From NCBI GenBank assembly GCA_934149405.1, contig CAKPEV010000007.1, positions 1 through 64,000 of the forward strand: a stretch of DNA of 64,000 nt, written 5' to 3'. The stretch's first letter is position 1. Each line of letters begins with the position of its first letter. Source of the DNA: an uncultured Clostridia bacterium. GTDB taxonomy: Bacteria; Bacillota; Clostridia; TANB77; UBA1234. This document shows positions 19,156 through 28,094 of this stretch, one piece after another. A program made the translations under genes and the position numbers. Under the pieces are notes generated by a model. The model was not told the DNA's origin, made no database searches, and worked only from the letters and a program-made list of their open reading frames with translations.

Positions 19156-19262
19156 AAAAAGTCTGATGTTTACCCACCCTCGGCAAATAAACACCAGACT
19201 TTAATCCGATCCATTTACCTCGGTAGGAATTTATGTGCATTAAAGCACACCTACTGTCTTAG
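19156..19262 (-). ncRNA. Ribosomal protein L10 leader with attenuator hairpin
   Basis: Reading the minus strand, the leader contains the family's gacagtaggtg and cctaccgaggt elements. A long hairpin follows (aaagtctggtgttta / taaacatcagacttt) and ends in T residues, like a conditional terminator. It lies between rplA and rplJ, the expected place. By analogy with known L10 leaders, the L10-L12 complex would bind it and lower rplJ-rplL expression. Confidence 0.85.
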
Positions 19263-19281
19263 GTTATATTAATATATAAAA

Positions 19282-19962
19282 CTAAGCTTTGATTGAGATA
19301 CCAGGTCCCATTGTGCTAGAAACAGATACACTCTTTATGTATTGTCCCTTTGAAGCAGCTGGTTTAGCTTTAACGATTGCATCATATAAAGCTACAAAGT
19401 TATCATTTAGTTTTTCTGGTCCAAATGAAACTTTACCAATTGGGCAGTGAATAATATTGTTTTTATCTAATCTATATTCGATTTTACCTGATTTAATTTC
19501 AGAAACGGCTTTAGCTACATCCATAGTAACTGTTCCTGATTTTGGGTTTGGCATTAAACCTTTTGGTCCTAATACTTTACCAAGTCTACCAATTATACCC
19601 ATCATGTCTGGTGTTGCAACGATTACATCGTAGTCAAACCAGTTTTCTTTTTCTATTCTTGGAACTAAATCTTCAGCACCAACAAAATCTGCACCAGCAG
19701 CTTCAGCTTCTTTAGCTTTATCTCCCTTTGCAAATACTAAAACTCTTTGAGTTTTACCTGTTCCGTGTGGAAGAACTATAACTCCTCTAACTTGTTGATC
19801 AGCATGTTTAGAATCAACACCTAGTTTAAAGTGTGCTTCAACAGTCTCATCAAACTTAGCTTTTGGCATTTTGTCCATTAATTCTAAAGCTGATTTAGAA
19901 TCATAAGAAACGCCTTTTTCGATAAGCTTTTCGCTCTCTAAATATCTTTTTCCTCTTTTCAT
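19282..19962 (-). CDS. rplA: 50S ribosomal protein L1
   Basis: A 226-residue L1, the L1-stalk protein that helps release tRNA from the E site. It begins MKRGKRYLES and includes GTGKTQRVLVFAKG, the two-domain hinge, and LGKVLGPKGLMPNPKSGTV. The C-terminus SVSSTMGPGISI is typical. It follows rplK by about 100 bp in the nusG-rplK-rplA series. Confidence 0.97.
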   Translation of the reverse strand: MKRGKRYLESEKLIEKGVSYDSKSALELMDKMPKAKFDETVEAHFKLGVDSKHADQQVRGVIVLPHGTGKTQRVLVFAKGDKAKEAEAAGADFVGAEDLVPRIEKENWFDYDVIVATPDMMGIIGRLGKVLGPKGLMPNPKSGTVTMDVAKAVSEIKSGKIEYRLDKNNIIHCPIGKVSFGPEKLNDNFVALYDAIVKAKPAASKGQYIKSVSVSSTMGPGISIKA

Positions 19963-20064
19963 TTTTACCTCCTTTGGTATTAACGAAGTTCTACTTGAAC
20001 TTCTCCCATATTTAATCTTGCTATTACAATACTATTAAAAATCGCATTTATACGAAATATCAAA

Positions 20065-20493
20065 TTATTCGCTAACTGTGATACCCATACTTCTTGCTGT
20101 ACCTTTAACCATACTCATAGCTGCTTCTAAGCTACCAGCATTAAGATCTTGCATTTTTTGTTTAGCAATTTCTTCAACTTGAGCCATTGTTACGTTAGCA
20201 ACCTTTGTCTTATTTGGTTTTGCTGAACCTTTTTCAACTTTAGTTGCTTTTAACAATAAGTCTGCTACTGGTGGAACCTTAGTAATGAATGTAAAAGACT
20301 TGTCTTGATATACAGTAATAACAACTGGGATTGTCATTCCAGCTTGATCTGCTGTTTTATCATTGAAAGCTTTTACGAATTGCATAATGTTAACACCTGT
20401 TGAACCTAGTGCTGGTCCTACTGGTGGTGCTGGAGTTGCTTTTCCAGCTGGAATTTGCAATTTTACTATATTAGTTACTTTCTTTTCTGCCAC
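20065..20493 (-). CDS. rplK: 50S ribosomal protein L11
   Basis: A 142-residue L11, which binds the GTPase-associated centre of 23S rRNA. IVKLQIPAGKATPAPPVGPALG and the C-terminal GTARSMGI are diagnostic. The start is GTG at 20493 (V-A-E-K-K), eight bases after AGGAGG. The frame can be extended to an earlier GTG, but L11 proteins begin at this point. Confidence 0.96.
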   Translation of the reverse strand: MAEKKVTNIVKLQIPAGKATPAPPVGPALGSTGVNIMQFVKAFNDKTADQAGMTIPVVITVYQDKSFTFITKVPPVADLLLKATKVEKGSAKPNKTKVANVTMAQVEEIAKQKMQDLNAGSLEAAMSMVKGTARSMGITVSE

Positions 20494-20508
20494 TTTAAAC
20501 ACCTCCTA

Positions 20509-21048
20509 CTACATTTTCTGTATTTGTGAAAATTCTAGCTCTACTGGAGTTTCTCTTCCAAACATAGATACTAAAACTCTTACTTTCTCTTTTTCCATAC
20601 TGATTTCTTGAACTACGCCAATAAAACTTTCTAATGGTCCAGATATAATTTTTACTGTATCGCCAACTGCATAATCGATATTGACTGGCATTTTTTCAAA
20701 TCCCATTTCTCTTATCTCTTCATCAGTTAGTGGAACTGGTTTTCCCCCTGCTCCAACAAACCCTGTCACACCCCTTACATTTCTAACAATGTGCCAAGAC
20801 TCTTCTGTAAGAATCATCTTGATTAGGACATAACCTGGAAATACTTTTCTCAAGGTTGTTTTTCTTTTATCATCTTTAATTTCAATTTGCTCCTCCATCG
20901 GAACAATAACCTCTTGAACTAAATGTTGCATTTCTCTATTTTCAACGGCTTTTTCTAAAGTATCTTTTACCTTATTTTCATAGCCAGAATAAGTATGTAC
21001 AACATACCATTTAGCTACTTCTGAATTGTTATTTTCATCTTGAGGCAT
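20509..21048 (-). CDS. nusG: Transcription termination/antitermination factor NusG
   Basis: A 179-residue NusG with the NGN domain (KWYVVHTYSGYENKV, ..VFPGYVLIKM, VRGVTGFVG) and a C-terminal KOW domain (YAVGDTVKIISGPLESFIGVV). It binds RNA polymerase and, in most bacteria, links it to Rho or the ribosome. It sits between secE and rplK, as in nearly all bacteria. Confidence 0.97.
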   Translation of the reverse strand: MPQDENNNSEVAKWYVVHTYSGYENKVKDTLEKAVENREMQHLVQEVIVPMEEQIEIKDDKRKTTLRKVFPGYVLIKMILTEESWHIVRNVRGVTGFVGAGGKPVPLTDEEIREMGFEKMPVNIDYAVGDTVKIISGPLESFIGVVQEISMEKEKVRVLVSMFGRETPVELEFSQIQKM

Positions 21049-21084
21049 CTTACTCCTCCTTCATTTATTAATGTAAGTTACTAT

Positions 21085-21414
21085 TTATTCGCCACTCTCA
21101 ACATTAGTATTAATTCCATCATTTTCTCCAGATGTTAATACATCTCCACTAAGTGAAGTGTCACCTGATTTGTTTATTACTTGCTCGTTTTGTGTATTAT
21201 TAGTATTTCTTTTTAGCACCAAATCAAACCATTTTGTATTCAAAAAGCTAAAAGCATAATTAAATACTATTAATATTACTGAAATCAACAAAACAAAACC
21301 TATTGTTGCAAATGTGCTTTTTACTACTTGGTTTCCAGTAGGCCAGATAACCTTTTTCAATTCAGCTTTCATACCTTGATGAAAACTTTTTTTATTTTTG
21401 TTCTCTTCTTGCAT
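21085..21414 (-). CDS. secE: Preprotein translocase subunit SecE with long SGD-rich tail
   Basis: A 109-residue SecE. The conserved amphipathic segment MKAELKKVIWPTGNQVVKST (about 15-34) precedes a single membrane helix (35-58). SecE clamps SecY in the translocon. Most bacterial SecE proteins of this type end soon after the helix. This one carries about 45 more residues, rich in Asn, Ser, Gly and Asp, with SGD at 83-85 and 89-91 and SGE at 95-97 and 107-109. By SecE topology the tail faces outside. The start ATG at 21414 is chosen for its AGGTG site; a GTG nine bases earlier is less likely. Confidence 0.9.
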   Translation of the reverse strand: MQEENKNKKSFHQGMKAELKKVIWPTGNQVVKSTFATIGFVLLISVILIVFNYAFSFLNTKWFDLVLKRNTNNTQNEQVINKSGDTSLSGDVLTSGENDGINTNVESGE

Positions 21415-21434
21415 AATATTCACACCTTTACACT

Positions 21435-21584
21435 TTATTTTGTTTCTTTATGCTCTGTATGTTTTTTGCAGAACTTACAATATTTTTTCATTTCGATTCT
21501 GTCTGGATCATTTTTCTTGTTCTTTTTTGTATCGTAATTTCTTTGTTTGCATTCAGTACATGCTAATGTTATTTTATCTCTCAT
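21435..21584 (-). CDS. rpmG: 50S ribosomal protein L33 (zinc-ribbon form)
   Basis: A 49-residue L33 beginning MRDKITLACTECK with a second CKFC pair, so it is the four-cysteine, zinc-binding form. The canonical positions are C9/C12 and C36/C39. A GGAGGTG site precedes the ATG at 21584. It is the first gene of the rpmG-secE-nusG-rplKAJL series, and a strong promoter lies about 75 bp upstream. Confidence 0.93.
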   Translation of the reverse strand: MRDKITLACTECKQRNYDTKKNKKNDPDRIEMKKYCKFCKKHTEHKETK

Positions 21585-21658
21585 TTCTTACACCTCCAAA
21601 GTGCTCTCCTCACTATAATTCTTCAAAAAAAAAGAACCTTTACGTGGTTTGCTAGCTC

Positions 21659-21687
21659 ATTTTATCATGGACTTGCACATTTGTCAA
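21659..21687 (-). promoter_or_regulatory. Sigma-A type promoter of the rpmG-secE-nusG operon
   Basis: TTGACA (21682-21687), a 17-base spacer and TAAAAT (21659-21664) on the minus strand. It is placed to transcribe rpmG and the genes after it. Confidence 0.8.
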
Positions 21688-21813
21688 TATTTTTGTTAAA
21701 TTTTGACGTTTACCCACACTATAAAGTTCTTTGTTTTCCTAGTTTTTGGAATTTTGCGCTCATATTTAAATGCATTTACCACACGGTAGATAGATATTTA
21801 ACTAACATTCTCA

Positions 21814-22911
21814 TTATTTTATTGCTTTCTGATACATACAAACTGCATCATCTGTCATTTTGTCAACCGAATAATATTTTTCTACAACACTTCTGTTGTA
21901 TTTTTCAATTTCTTGAGTGTTATTCATGTTTAATACTTCTTTTATGTCGTCTAGCAATTTTTCTTGCTCTAACTCTTCCATTTCTCTGCAACAAAAATTT
22001 GTCCTTAAGGCATCTTCTAATTTTTCTTTTGTAAAAATTCCTTGATATCCTTGGTTATATGCTTTGTTTCCAGCTAATATAACTACTATTTCAGAAGCCA
22101 TTGCTTCAAGCGCTGCACGGCTAACACCAACAAACACATCTGCCACATTCAAGACTTTATTTATATCCGTTCTAGCTCCAGTCATTATTACATTCGACAT
22201 ACCTGTTGCCTTTTTCTTTAATTCTTCAAAATTATCTCCACCGCCAACAATTAGCACTTGCACATTTTCTTTTGCTAGCAATGGCGAGATTTTCATCAGT
22301 GTCTCCGCAACATTTGAAGAATCTTTATCCAGTCTACTTATATGTATAACTGTCTTTTTATCAGCCTGCAATCCAAGTTCTTGTAACATTCCTTCTTTTA
22401 TTTTCAAATCTTTCTTAAACTTTTCTGTGTCAATTCCGTTTATTGTTACTTCGACATTCTCTGGTTTCAATTTGTAATCTCTTATAACTTGACTTTTTAT
22501 ATCATCACTTACCGCAAGTGTTTTTTCGCCCCAATTAGTAAGGATTTTATACATGAAATTAACTTTATAAATTCCATGTACCGTCGTTACGAATGGCACT
22601 TTCATTCTTTTGCAAACAGCACCACATATAGCTCCTGGTATTCTTGCATGCGCATGCACAACTTCTATATTCTTTTCTTTTATCACTTTCTTTATCGTTT
22701 TATATGATTCTGTTATGTGACTTATTTTCTTATCTTTCAATGGTGCATATATATGTTCAACGCCATTATCAACCAACTCATTTACTAGTTTTCCTCCCGC
22801 TGAAACGACATAAACATTATTTTCTCTTTTCTTTAAAGCTTTTGCCAATTCCAAAATATGTGTCTCTGCCCCACCTATATCCATACTCATCGTAACTAAA
22901 AGTATATTCAT
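21814..22911 (-). CDS. GT4-family glycosyltransferase
   Basis: A 365-residue retaining glycosyltransferase of the GT-B fold. The N-terminal acceptor domain starts ILLVTMSMDIGGAETHILELA, the classic GT4 opening, with VVHAHARIPG. The C-terminal donor domain has VIHISRLDKDSSN and VFVGVSRAALEAMASE, which corresponds to the E-x7-E region. It would transfer a nucleotide-activated sugar to a surface glycan. GGAGG lies six bases before the second of two adjacent ATGs, so the start is placed at 22911. It follows two DUF4330 genes and a Wzy-type polymerase in one operon. Confidence 0.85.
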   Translation of the reverse strand: MNILLVTMSMDIGGAETHILELAKALKKRENNVYVVSAGGKLVNELVDNGVEHIYAPLKDKKISHITESYKTIKKVIKEKNIEVVHAHARIPGAICGAVCKRMKVPFVTTVHGIYKVNFMYKILTNWGEKTLAVSDDIKSQVIRDYKLKPENVEVTINGIDTEKFKKDLKIKEGMLQELGLQADKKTVIHISRLDKDSSNVAETLMKISPLLAKENVQVLIVGGGDNFEELKKKATGMSNVIMTGARTDINKVLNVADVFVGVSRAALEAMASEIVVILAGNKAYNQGYQGIFTKEKLEDALRTNFCCREMEELEQEKLLDDIKEVLNMNNTQEIEKYNRSVVEKYYSVDKMTDDAVCMYQKAIK

Positions 22912-22952
22912 CATTATCCTCCGTTTTTGTAGCTGTAATCAATACATCTCTT

Positions 22953-23444
22953 TTAACCTTCGTTTTCATGTGCAATTTCAGTTATTATTCCTGTGCTTTT
23001 TGCATACAAAGTCTCAATTATTTTTTCACTACCCACTTTCAACTCTACACTTCTGTTTGCAAAATATCCACTATTATCTATAGTTCCTTGTGTTTCTATT
23101 ACCAAGACCAAGTCGTATTTATTTGGCACTTTAGTTTCAACTATTTTGCCACTTTTTATAACTTCATATCCTTTTGCATCTGTCACTTCTTTTTCAATTA
23201 TCTTACCAATTTCAACATTGGTTTGATTATCATAAACAGTATCACCAATGACGAAAGCGTCCACTGTATAATTTCTAACATTACTAATTTTTATTTTATA
23301 ATCTATTGTATCTATCTTAGCCGTTTCATCATTTGTTTTGTTATAATTTCCGAATTTGACAGTAGCAGCTAAAACCAAAATCAACACTAAAATGATAACG
23401 GATATATCAATTATATTAAATTTACACTTTTTCAAAATTATCAC
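22953..23444 (-). CDS. DUF4330 membrane-anchored protein
   Basis: A 163-residue protein with an N-terminal membrane segment (NIIDISVIILVLILVLAATVKF). An extracytoplasmic beta-rich domain follows, of the DUF4330 kind found beside polysaccharide polymerases and glycosyltransferases in Clostridia. The domain's role is unknown. The frame begins with GTG directly after the upstream stop. A TTG nine bases later has a better-placed AGGTG site and gives the more typical MKKCKFNIID start, so the first residues are uncertain. Confidence 0.7.
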   Translation of the reverse strand: MIILKKCKFNIIDISVIILVLILVLAATVKFGNYNKTNDETAKIDTIDYKIKISNVRNYTVDAFVIGDTVYDNQTNVEIGKIIEKEVTDAKGYEVIKSGKIVETKVPNKYDLVLVIETQGTIDNSGYFANRSVELKVGSEKIIETLYAKSTGIITEIAHENEG

Positions 23445-24449
23445 CTATCTTTCTATAGAAATTACATATCCTAAGACAGCATAACCTTTTCCCTTAATGT
23501 ACGCTTCTCCGCCGACCTTCAATTTGTAATCTTGTATCATTATGTTTTGACTTCCTTTATCAGCACTTGCTTCAATCGTTAGTATTATATCTTTGTATCC
23601 GTCCATTTCGGTAGCCACATATTCCGCATTATCCATATTAGCAGCATATCTTACTGATGGCTCACTCGTCTTATCTATTATCTTTCCTATGCAATAGTTT
23701 TTTCTACTTTCATAAACAGGAGTTCCAACTTCTATCATATCATAAACATTCTCAATAGTCTCATTTGTACGAACTTGGTATACAACTTTAGTTGTAGGAT
23801 CATCAGTTATTACATTATCTGTTTTCTTTATAAACTTATATCCCACCGCACAAGCAACTAATACAACAAGTATTATAAAAACATCTAATAAGTTTATCTT
23901 CTTCATTTTCGGTTCACACTCCATTATTTCATACATGTTTTGGATTTCTTTTATGTATCCCATATCATCTGCTTCTTTGTTTTCTTTTTTATTCACTGAA
24001 TCGATTTCTTTTCCTAATGTTTTGTCTATAACTGTAATATTATCAGGTATAAGCTCATTCCAGAATTTCAATTTCAATATTTTGGTTTTCTTATCCACGT
24101 TAATTAATTCTTGCTTACCTGTAAAAACCACTTTACAATCCTTTATAAATTTAGCTGCTAATTCAGCCATCCTGCTCTCATATGAATGCACGATGTAAGG
24201 TTTTTCTTTTTTGAATATCCTTATAAGCTCTCCTAAAACATCGATATTCCATATGTTTTTCTCAAGTTCTTCAATTTCAATCACTCTTATTTTTGATAAC
24301 TCCATCACATCTAATTGCCCACTATTCTTAGGAATCACTAAAATTATTTCAAACTTTTCATCATCATAATTTTGATAAAATTTAACCAATTTTTCAAAGT
24401 CTTCTTTTGAAATCTTAGCTGTATTTATAACATTTATTACTTTTATCAT
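23445..24449 (-). CDS. Fusion of a GT4-like half domain, membrane helix and DUF4330
   Basis: A 334-residue protein in three parts. Residues 1-185 look like a shortened GT4 acceptor (Rossmann) half: VINVINTAKIS, IFKKEKPYIVHSYESRMAELAAKFI. No donor-binding half is present, so it is unlikely to be an active transferase alone. A membrane helix follows at about 190-212 (LLDVFIILVVLVACAVGY). The C-terminal part is a DUF4330 domain outside the membrane, similar in layout to the next gene (GTPVYESR..YCIGKI against GDTVYDNQ..VEIGKI). It may link cytoplasmic glycan assembly to an outer partner. Confidence 0.6.
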   Translation of the reverse strand: MIKVINVINTAKISKEDFEKLVKFYQNYDDEKFEIILVIPKNSGQLDVMELSKIRVIEIEELEKNIWNIDVLGELIRIFKKEKPYIVHSYESRMAELAAKFIKDCKVVFTGKQELINVDKKTKILKLKFWNELIPDNITVIDKTLGKEIDSVNKKENKEADDMGYIKEIQNMYEIMECEPKMKKINLLDVFIILVVLVACAVGYKFIKKTDNVITDDPTTKVVYQVRTNETIENVYDMIEVGTPVYESRKNYCIGKIIDKTSEPSVRYAANMDNAEYVATEMDGYKDIILTIEASADKGSQNIMIQDYKLKVGGEAYIKGKGYAVLGYVISIER

Positions 24450-24453
24450 ATTA

Positions 24454-25860
24454 CTATTTCTCCTCTTGTATTATCTTGGCGTATGAAACACCAAAAGCCA
24501 TTACCATCCAAAAAATAAGCACAACTCTATAATTATACCAAGTATGATCTGTCATGCTTTGAACCAAAAAACCAACCATTCCGGATACTATACCCACTAA
24601 TAATATTTTCTTCTTTTTAACGAGGCTTATAATTGTTTCTTTAAAGAAGTTATATACTATTCCTAAAAATACAATTAACCCCATAACTCCATTTTCAACC
24701 ATTAATTGCAAATACAAATTATGTGAATGTTGGGCTGTAGTACCAGCATATGCATATATCGGATATACTTTATTAAAGCTAGTTATCCCTAATCCTATTC
24801 CAGAAAACCAATAATCTTTTAACATTGCGATAGTTCCCATCCAAATTGCAACTCTATATGACGTTGAGGTATCGCCCATATTTCCAATACTCGTAAATCT
24901 GCTTATTATTGTCTCAGGAAGTACAAACGGTGCAATAAATAACGCTAAAATTCCTAATAGAATAAATCTTCTATCTATTACAATTAATAATATTGCTATT
25001 GCAAATAGTATTCCCAACCAGCAACCCCTTGAAAAAGTAAGAATTAAAGCTAATGTATTTACGCCAAGCATTCCAAATGCTATTAATTTCTTTAAAAATT
25101 TTTTCTCTTCAAACAATAAAGCAAAATTGATAGGAACAACTAGCAATAAGTATTCGCCAAATACATTAGGATTTTCAAATGTTGAGTAAACTCTCATTTT
25201 AATACTTTCAAACATGTTTTTATCAAGCCAAGCCTGAGAATACAAGTCCCCATAAACATATTGATATAATCCATATATTGATGCTATTGTAGCACTAAAT
25301 ACAAAAATGTGTAAAAGTGTATTAAGACTTTTTTCATCCTTAACTGTATTTATAACCACAAAATAAAACAATACAAATGCTACTGTTAGCATAAATATAT
25401 TCTTATTTTCAGCAGTAGACAAAGATGTTATTGCCGAAAAAAAGTACACTATTATAAATAGCAGCACCCATAAATTCACTCTAGAATGTTCAAATTTAAA
25501 GCTATCATCGGTAATAGCTTTTAAAAACAAAGAGCCAAGCGATAATAAAACTAATAACAGCACAGCCATTGTTGGCAAAAATGGCGTAAAAATTACGACC
25601 GCACCAATCCAAATAATAGGTTTGGTAAATATGCTATTTTCCAACAATTTTTCTAACTTTATTCTTTTTGATAACTTTCTAAAAAAATTCAGTATAGCAT
25701 TGATGATTCTATACCCAACTGTTTCTTGCATATCTTCACTATAAGGCTTATTCTTTAATAAAACATTGACAAAAAAACTGTTTTTTACTTGATTTTCAAG
25801 CCAATTCATACAACATATTAAAATTTTATATATATTACTCTCTTTTATCAATTTCTCCAT
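24454..25860 (-). CDS. O-antigen ligase/polymerase family membrane protein (Wzy/WaaL type)
   Basis: A 468-residue polytopic protein with about 11-12 helices. The Wzy_C signature region includes NPNVFGEYLLLVVPI, TFSRGCWLGILFAI and the large outer loop ending HSHNLYLQLMVENGVMGLIVF. Such proteins polymerise or ligate lipid-linked sugar repeats. The start is placed at ATG 25860. The longer frame to 25944 begins with TTG inside the terminator of the upstream bofA-like gene, so it is rejected. Confidence 0.85.
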   Translation of the reverse strand: MEKLIKESNIYKILICCMNWLENQVKNSFFVNVLLKNKPYSEDMQETVGYRIINAILNFFRKLSKRIKLEKLLENSIFTKPIIWIGAVVIFTPFLPTMAVLLLVLLSLGSLFLKAITDDSFKFEHSRVNLWVLLFIIVYFFSAITSLSTAENKNIFMLTVAFVLFYFVVINTVKDEKSLNTLLHIFVFSATIASIYGLYQYVYGDLYSQAWLDKNMFESIKMRVYSTFENPNVFGEYLLLVVPINFALLFEEKKFLKKLIAFGMLGVNTLALILTFSRGCWLGILFAIAILLIVIDRRFILLGILALFIAPFVLPETIISRFTSIGNMGDTSTSYRVAIWMGTIAMLKDYWFSGIGLGITSFNKVYPIYAYAGTTAQHSHNLYLQLMVENGVMGLIVFLGIVYNFFKETIISLVKKKKILLVGIVSGMVGFLVQSMTDHTWYNYRVVLIFWMVMAFGVSYAKIIQEEK

Positions 25861-25925
25861 AGTTTTCCAATCTTTCTTTATATTTATTTTATTATTATAT
25901 ACAAATTCATAAAAATATACAAGGT

Positions 25926-25966
25926 AAAAAAATGCTACCTCCAATAATTAAATTTGCAAGGTAGCA
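25926..25966 (-). terminator. Terminator after the bofA-like gene
   Basis: Stem tgctacc / ggtagca with a T7 run on the minus strand, between the BofA-like gene and the polymerase gene. Confidence 0.75.
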
Positions 25967-25973
25967 CCCGTTT

Positions 25974-26234
25974 TTAAAATATTCTAAAAATGCCTTTTAA
26001 TATTAGTATTAATACTACTCCCGGTACACCCAATAGTAATATTATTCCACCTGTAATAAGATTTAATGCAATTTTTAGCCCCATAATGTTAAGGATTGTG
26101 AATAATGTTCCTCCCAACATTGCATTTAATATCACGGAGCAAAGATTTTTTCTTGAATCATTCAAAATTCTAAGAAGTGCAAATCCACCAATAGACGCAG
26201 TAACAATGTAAGAAGCTATTTCTAAAACACCCAT
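25974..26234 (-). CDS. bofA: BofA-family inhibitor of pro-sigma-K processing
   Basis: An 86-residue, wholly hydrophobic protein. It matches the BofA family by its two to three helices and the ending LNLITGGIILLLGVPGVVLIL, whose LxGVPGV motif is conserved. BofA, with SpoIVFA, holds the SpoIVFB protease inactive until the forespore signals. SpoIVFB- and SpoIVFA-like genes are 8 kb away in this window, so all three partners are encoded close together. Confidence 0.75.
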   Translation of the reverse strand: MGVLEIASYIVTASIGGFALLRILNDSRKNLCSVILNAMLGGTLFTILNIMGLKIALNLITGGIILLLGVPGVVLILILKGIFRIF

Positions 26235-26280
26235 CTTATACTCCTCCTTTCCTATTACATTTTATTAAAAAGTACAAGTT

Positions 26281-27555
26281 TTATTCCTCATATTGGAATT
26301 CAAGATCAAATATTTTTACGATATCGCCTTCTTTAATTCCTCTTCTTTTTAGTTCTGCTTCAATTCCCATTTTCTTAAGAGTATTATGAAAATATGCAAG
26401 AGATTCATAGTCTGAGAAATTAACTCTTCTCATAACATTTTCAATTTCTTTTCCATCAATTACAAAAGTATTATTTTCTCTTGTAATTCTCCAACCCTCA
26501 TTTTCGTCTTCATAATTATAATAAACTGTCTTATCAACTTCTTCTAATTCTTGTTTTGGTATTTCTTTTAAAAGTTCGGCCACTCTGTTAAAAAGTTCAT
26601 TTAATCCTTCGCCTGTAACTGCTGATATTTTAAATATTTCATATTCCTTTTGCTTTGCAACTTTTTCAAGTCTTCTGTAATTTTCTTCATCCTGCATAAC
26701 ATCAATTTTGTTAGCTGCAACCACTTGCAATTTATTAGACAGCTTCTCGCTATAATTTGAAAGTTCCGCATTTATTTTATAAAAGTCTTGAACTGGGTCT
26801 CTACCTTCTGTTCCAGCAACATCTATAACATGAATTAGTAATCTAGTTCTTTCAACATGTCTTAAAAATTTCAAACCTAGTCCAACGCCTTCGCTCGCAC
26901 CCTCAATAAGACCTGGTATGTCAGCCATTACGAAACTAGCACCATTAGCCAACTTTACAACACCCAAATTAGGTTCTATAGTCGTAAAATGATAATCTGC
27001 TATTTTAGGTTTAGCTGTAGTCATTCTAGATAATAATGTTGATTTGCCAACATTAGGATAACCTAAAAGACCTACATCTGCTATTAACTTTAATTCAAGA
27101 ATAACTGTTTTTTCCACACCTGGTTCGCCAGTTTCAGCAAAATTTGGAATCTGTCTTGTTGCAGTTGCATAATGAACGTTTCCTTTTCCACCTTTTCCAC
27201 CTTTTAAAATACATTCAACTTGTCCTTCTTCAGACAAATCCGCTATTACTTTTCCTGTTTCCTCATCTCTTACTATCGTTCCTTGAGGTACATCTATATA
27301 TAAATCTTCTCCACTTTTACCAGCTTTTCTTGCTCCACTACCAGCTTCACCATCTTGTGCTAAGTATTTCTTTTTATACTTAAAATCAACTAGTGTATTT
27401 AGACCTAAATCCACTCTAAAATAAACACTACCGCCTCGACCACCGTCTCCACCGTCTGGTCCACCATTTGCTACATATTTTTCTCTTCTAAATGTAATTG
27501 CTCCATTTCCACCTTTACCAGAGCCAATTATTATCTTAGCATAATCTATGAACAT
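26281..27555 (-). CDS. obgE: GTPase Obg/CgtA
   Basis: A 424-residue Obg GTPase. The N-terminal glycine-rich Obg fold (IIGSGKGGNGAITFRREK..GGPDGGDGG) is followed by the G domain with GYPNVGKSTLLS, DIPGLIEGA, NKID, and a C-terminal OCT domain. It takes part in 50S assembly and stress control. It follows rpmA, the usual Firmicutes order. Spo0B, which lies between rpmA and obg in Bacillus, is absent. Confidence 0.96.
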   Translation of the reverse strand: MFIDYAKIIIGSGKGGNGAITFRREKYVANGGPDGGDGGRGGSVYFRVDLGLNTLVDFKYKKKYLAQDGEAGSGARKAGKSGEDLYIDVPQGTIVRDEETGKVIADLSEEGQVECILKGGKGGKGNVHYATATRQIPNFAETGEPGVEKTVILELKLIADVGLLGYPNVGKSTLLSRMTTAKPKIADYHFTTIEPNLGVVKLANGASFVMADIPGLIEGASEGVGLGLKFLRHVERTRLLIHVIDVAGTEGRDPVQDFYKINAELSNYSEKLSNKLQVVAANKIDVMQDEENYRRLEKVAKQKEYEIFKISAVTGEGLNELFNRVAELLKEIPKQELEEVDKTVYYNYEDENEGWRITRENNTFVIDGKEIENVMRRVNFSDYESLAYFHNTLKKMGIEAELKRRGIKEGDIVKIFDLEFQYEE

Positions 27556-27735
27556 ATATTTTTCTCCTTTTTTACATTCTTATAAGTAATATTTTACCAC
27601 ATTTTCTCATATTTATCAATGTTTTGTAAACCTTAAATCTTTCAAAACACATTTTTAATTTTATTTCAGTATGATTTAGCAAATTGTTTTTACGCGATTT
27701 ATTCAACTTCCAAAATCCTCAATTAATAAATTACA

Positions 27736-27772
27736 TAAAAAACGAGGGACCATCAAAAATGGTCCCTCGAAT
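27736..27772 (-). terminator. Terminator after rpmA
   Basis: Perfect twelve-base stem (cgagggaccat / atggtccctcg) plus T run after the rpmA stop. obg is therefore probably served by its own promoter or by read-through. Confidence 0.85.
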
Positions 27773-27775
27773 TAA

Positions 27776-28039
27776 TTACTTATTTTCCTCTGTAACGATG
27801 CTTACTTGTTTCTTATCTCTACCTTTTCTCTCGAATTTAACTACGCCGTCTGCTTTTGCATATAGAGTATCATCGCTACCGATTCCAACATTTGTACCTG
27901 GATGGATTTTTGTTCCTCTTTGTCTAACTAATATATTTCCAGCTAGAACAAATTGGCCATCAGCTCTTTTGGCACCAAGTCTCTTTGACTCACTATCTCT
28001 ACCATTTTTGGTACTACCCATACCTTTTTTATGTGCCAT
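27776..28039 (-). CDS. rpmA: 50S ribosomal protein L27, no N-terminal extension
   Basis: An 87-residue L27 starting MAHKKGMGSTKNG. L27's N-terminus reaches the peptidyl transferase centre. Most Firmicutes make L27 with a short extra N-terminal peptide that the Prp protease removes, and prp lies between rplU and rpmA. Here the extension is missing and only 55 bp separate rplU from rpmA, so there is no room for prp. The protein is otherwise standard (SKRLGAKRADGQFVLAGNILVRQRGTK). Confidence 0.96.
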   Translation of the reverse strand: MAHKKGMGSTKNGRDSESKRLGAKRADGQFVLAGNILVRQRGTKIHPGTNVGIGSDDTLYAKADGVVKFERKGRDKKQVSIVTEENK

Positions 28040-28094
28040 GTATCTCTCCCCTTTCAGTTAAAAATCTTCTATTAGCATTTTTATAAAATCCTAA

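Noticed and set aside
25861..25944. N-terminal extension of the polymerase gene from a TTG start
   Set aside because: It would begin inside the terminator of the upstream bofA-like gene. The ATG at 25860 is a better start.
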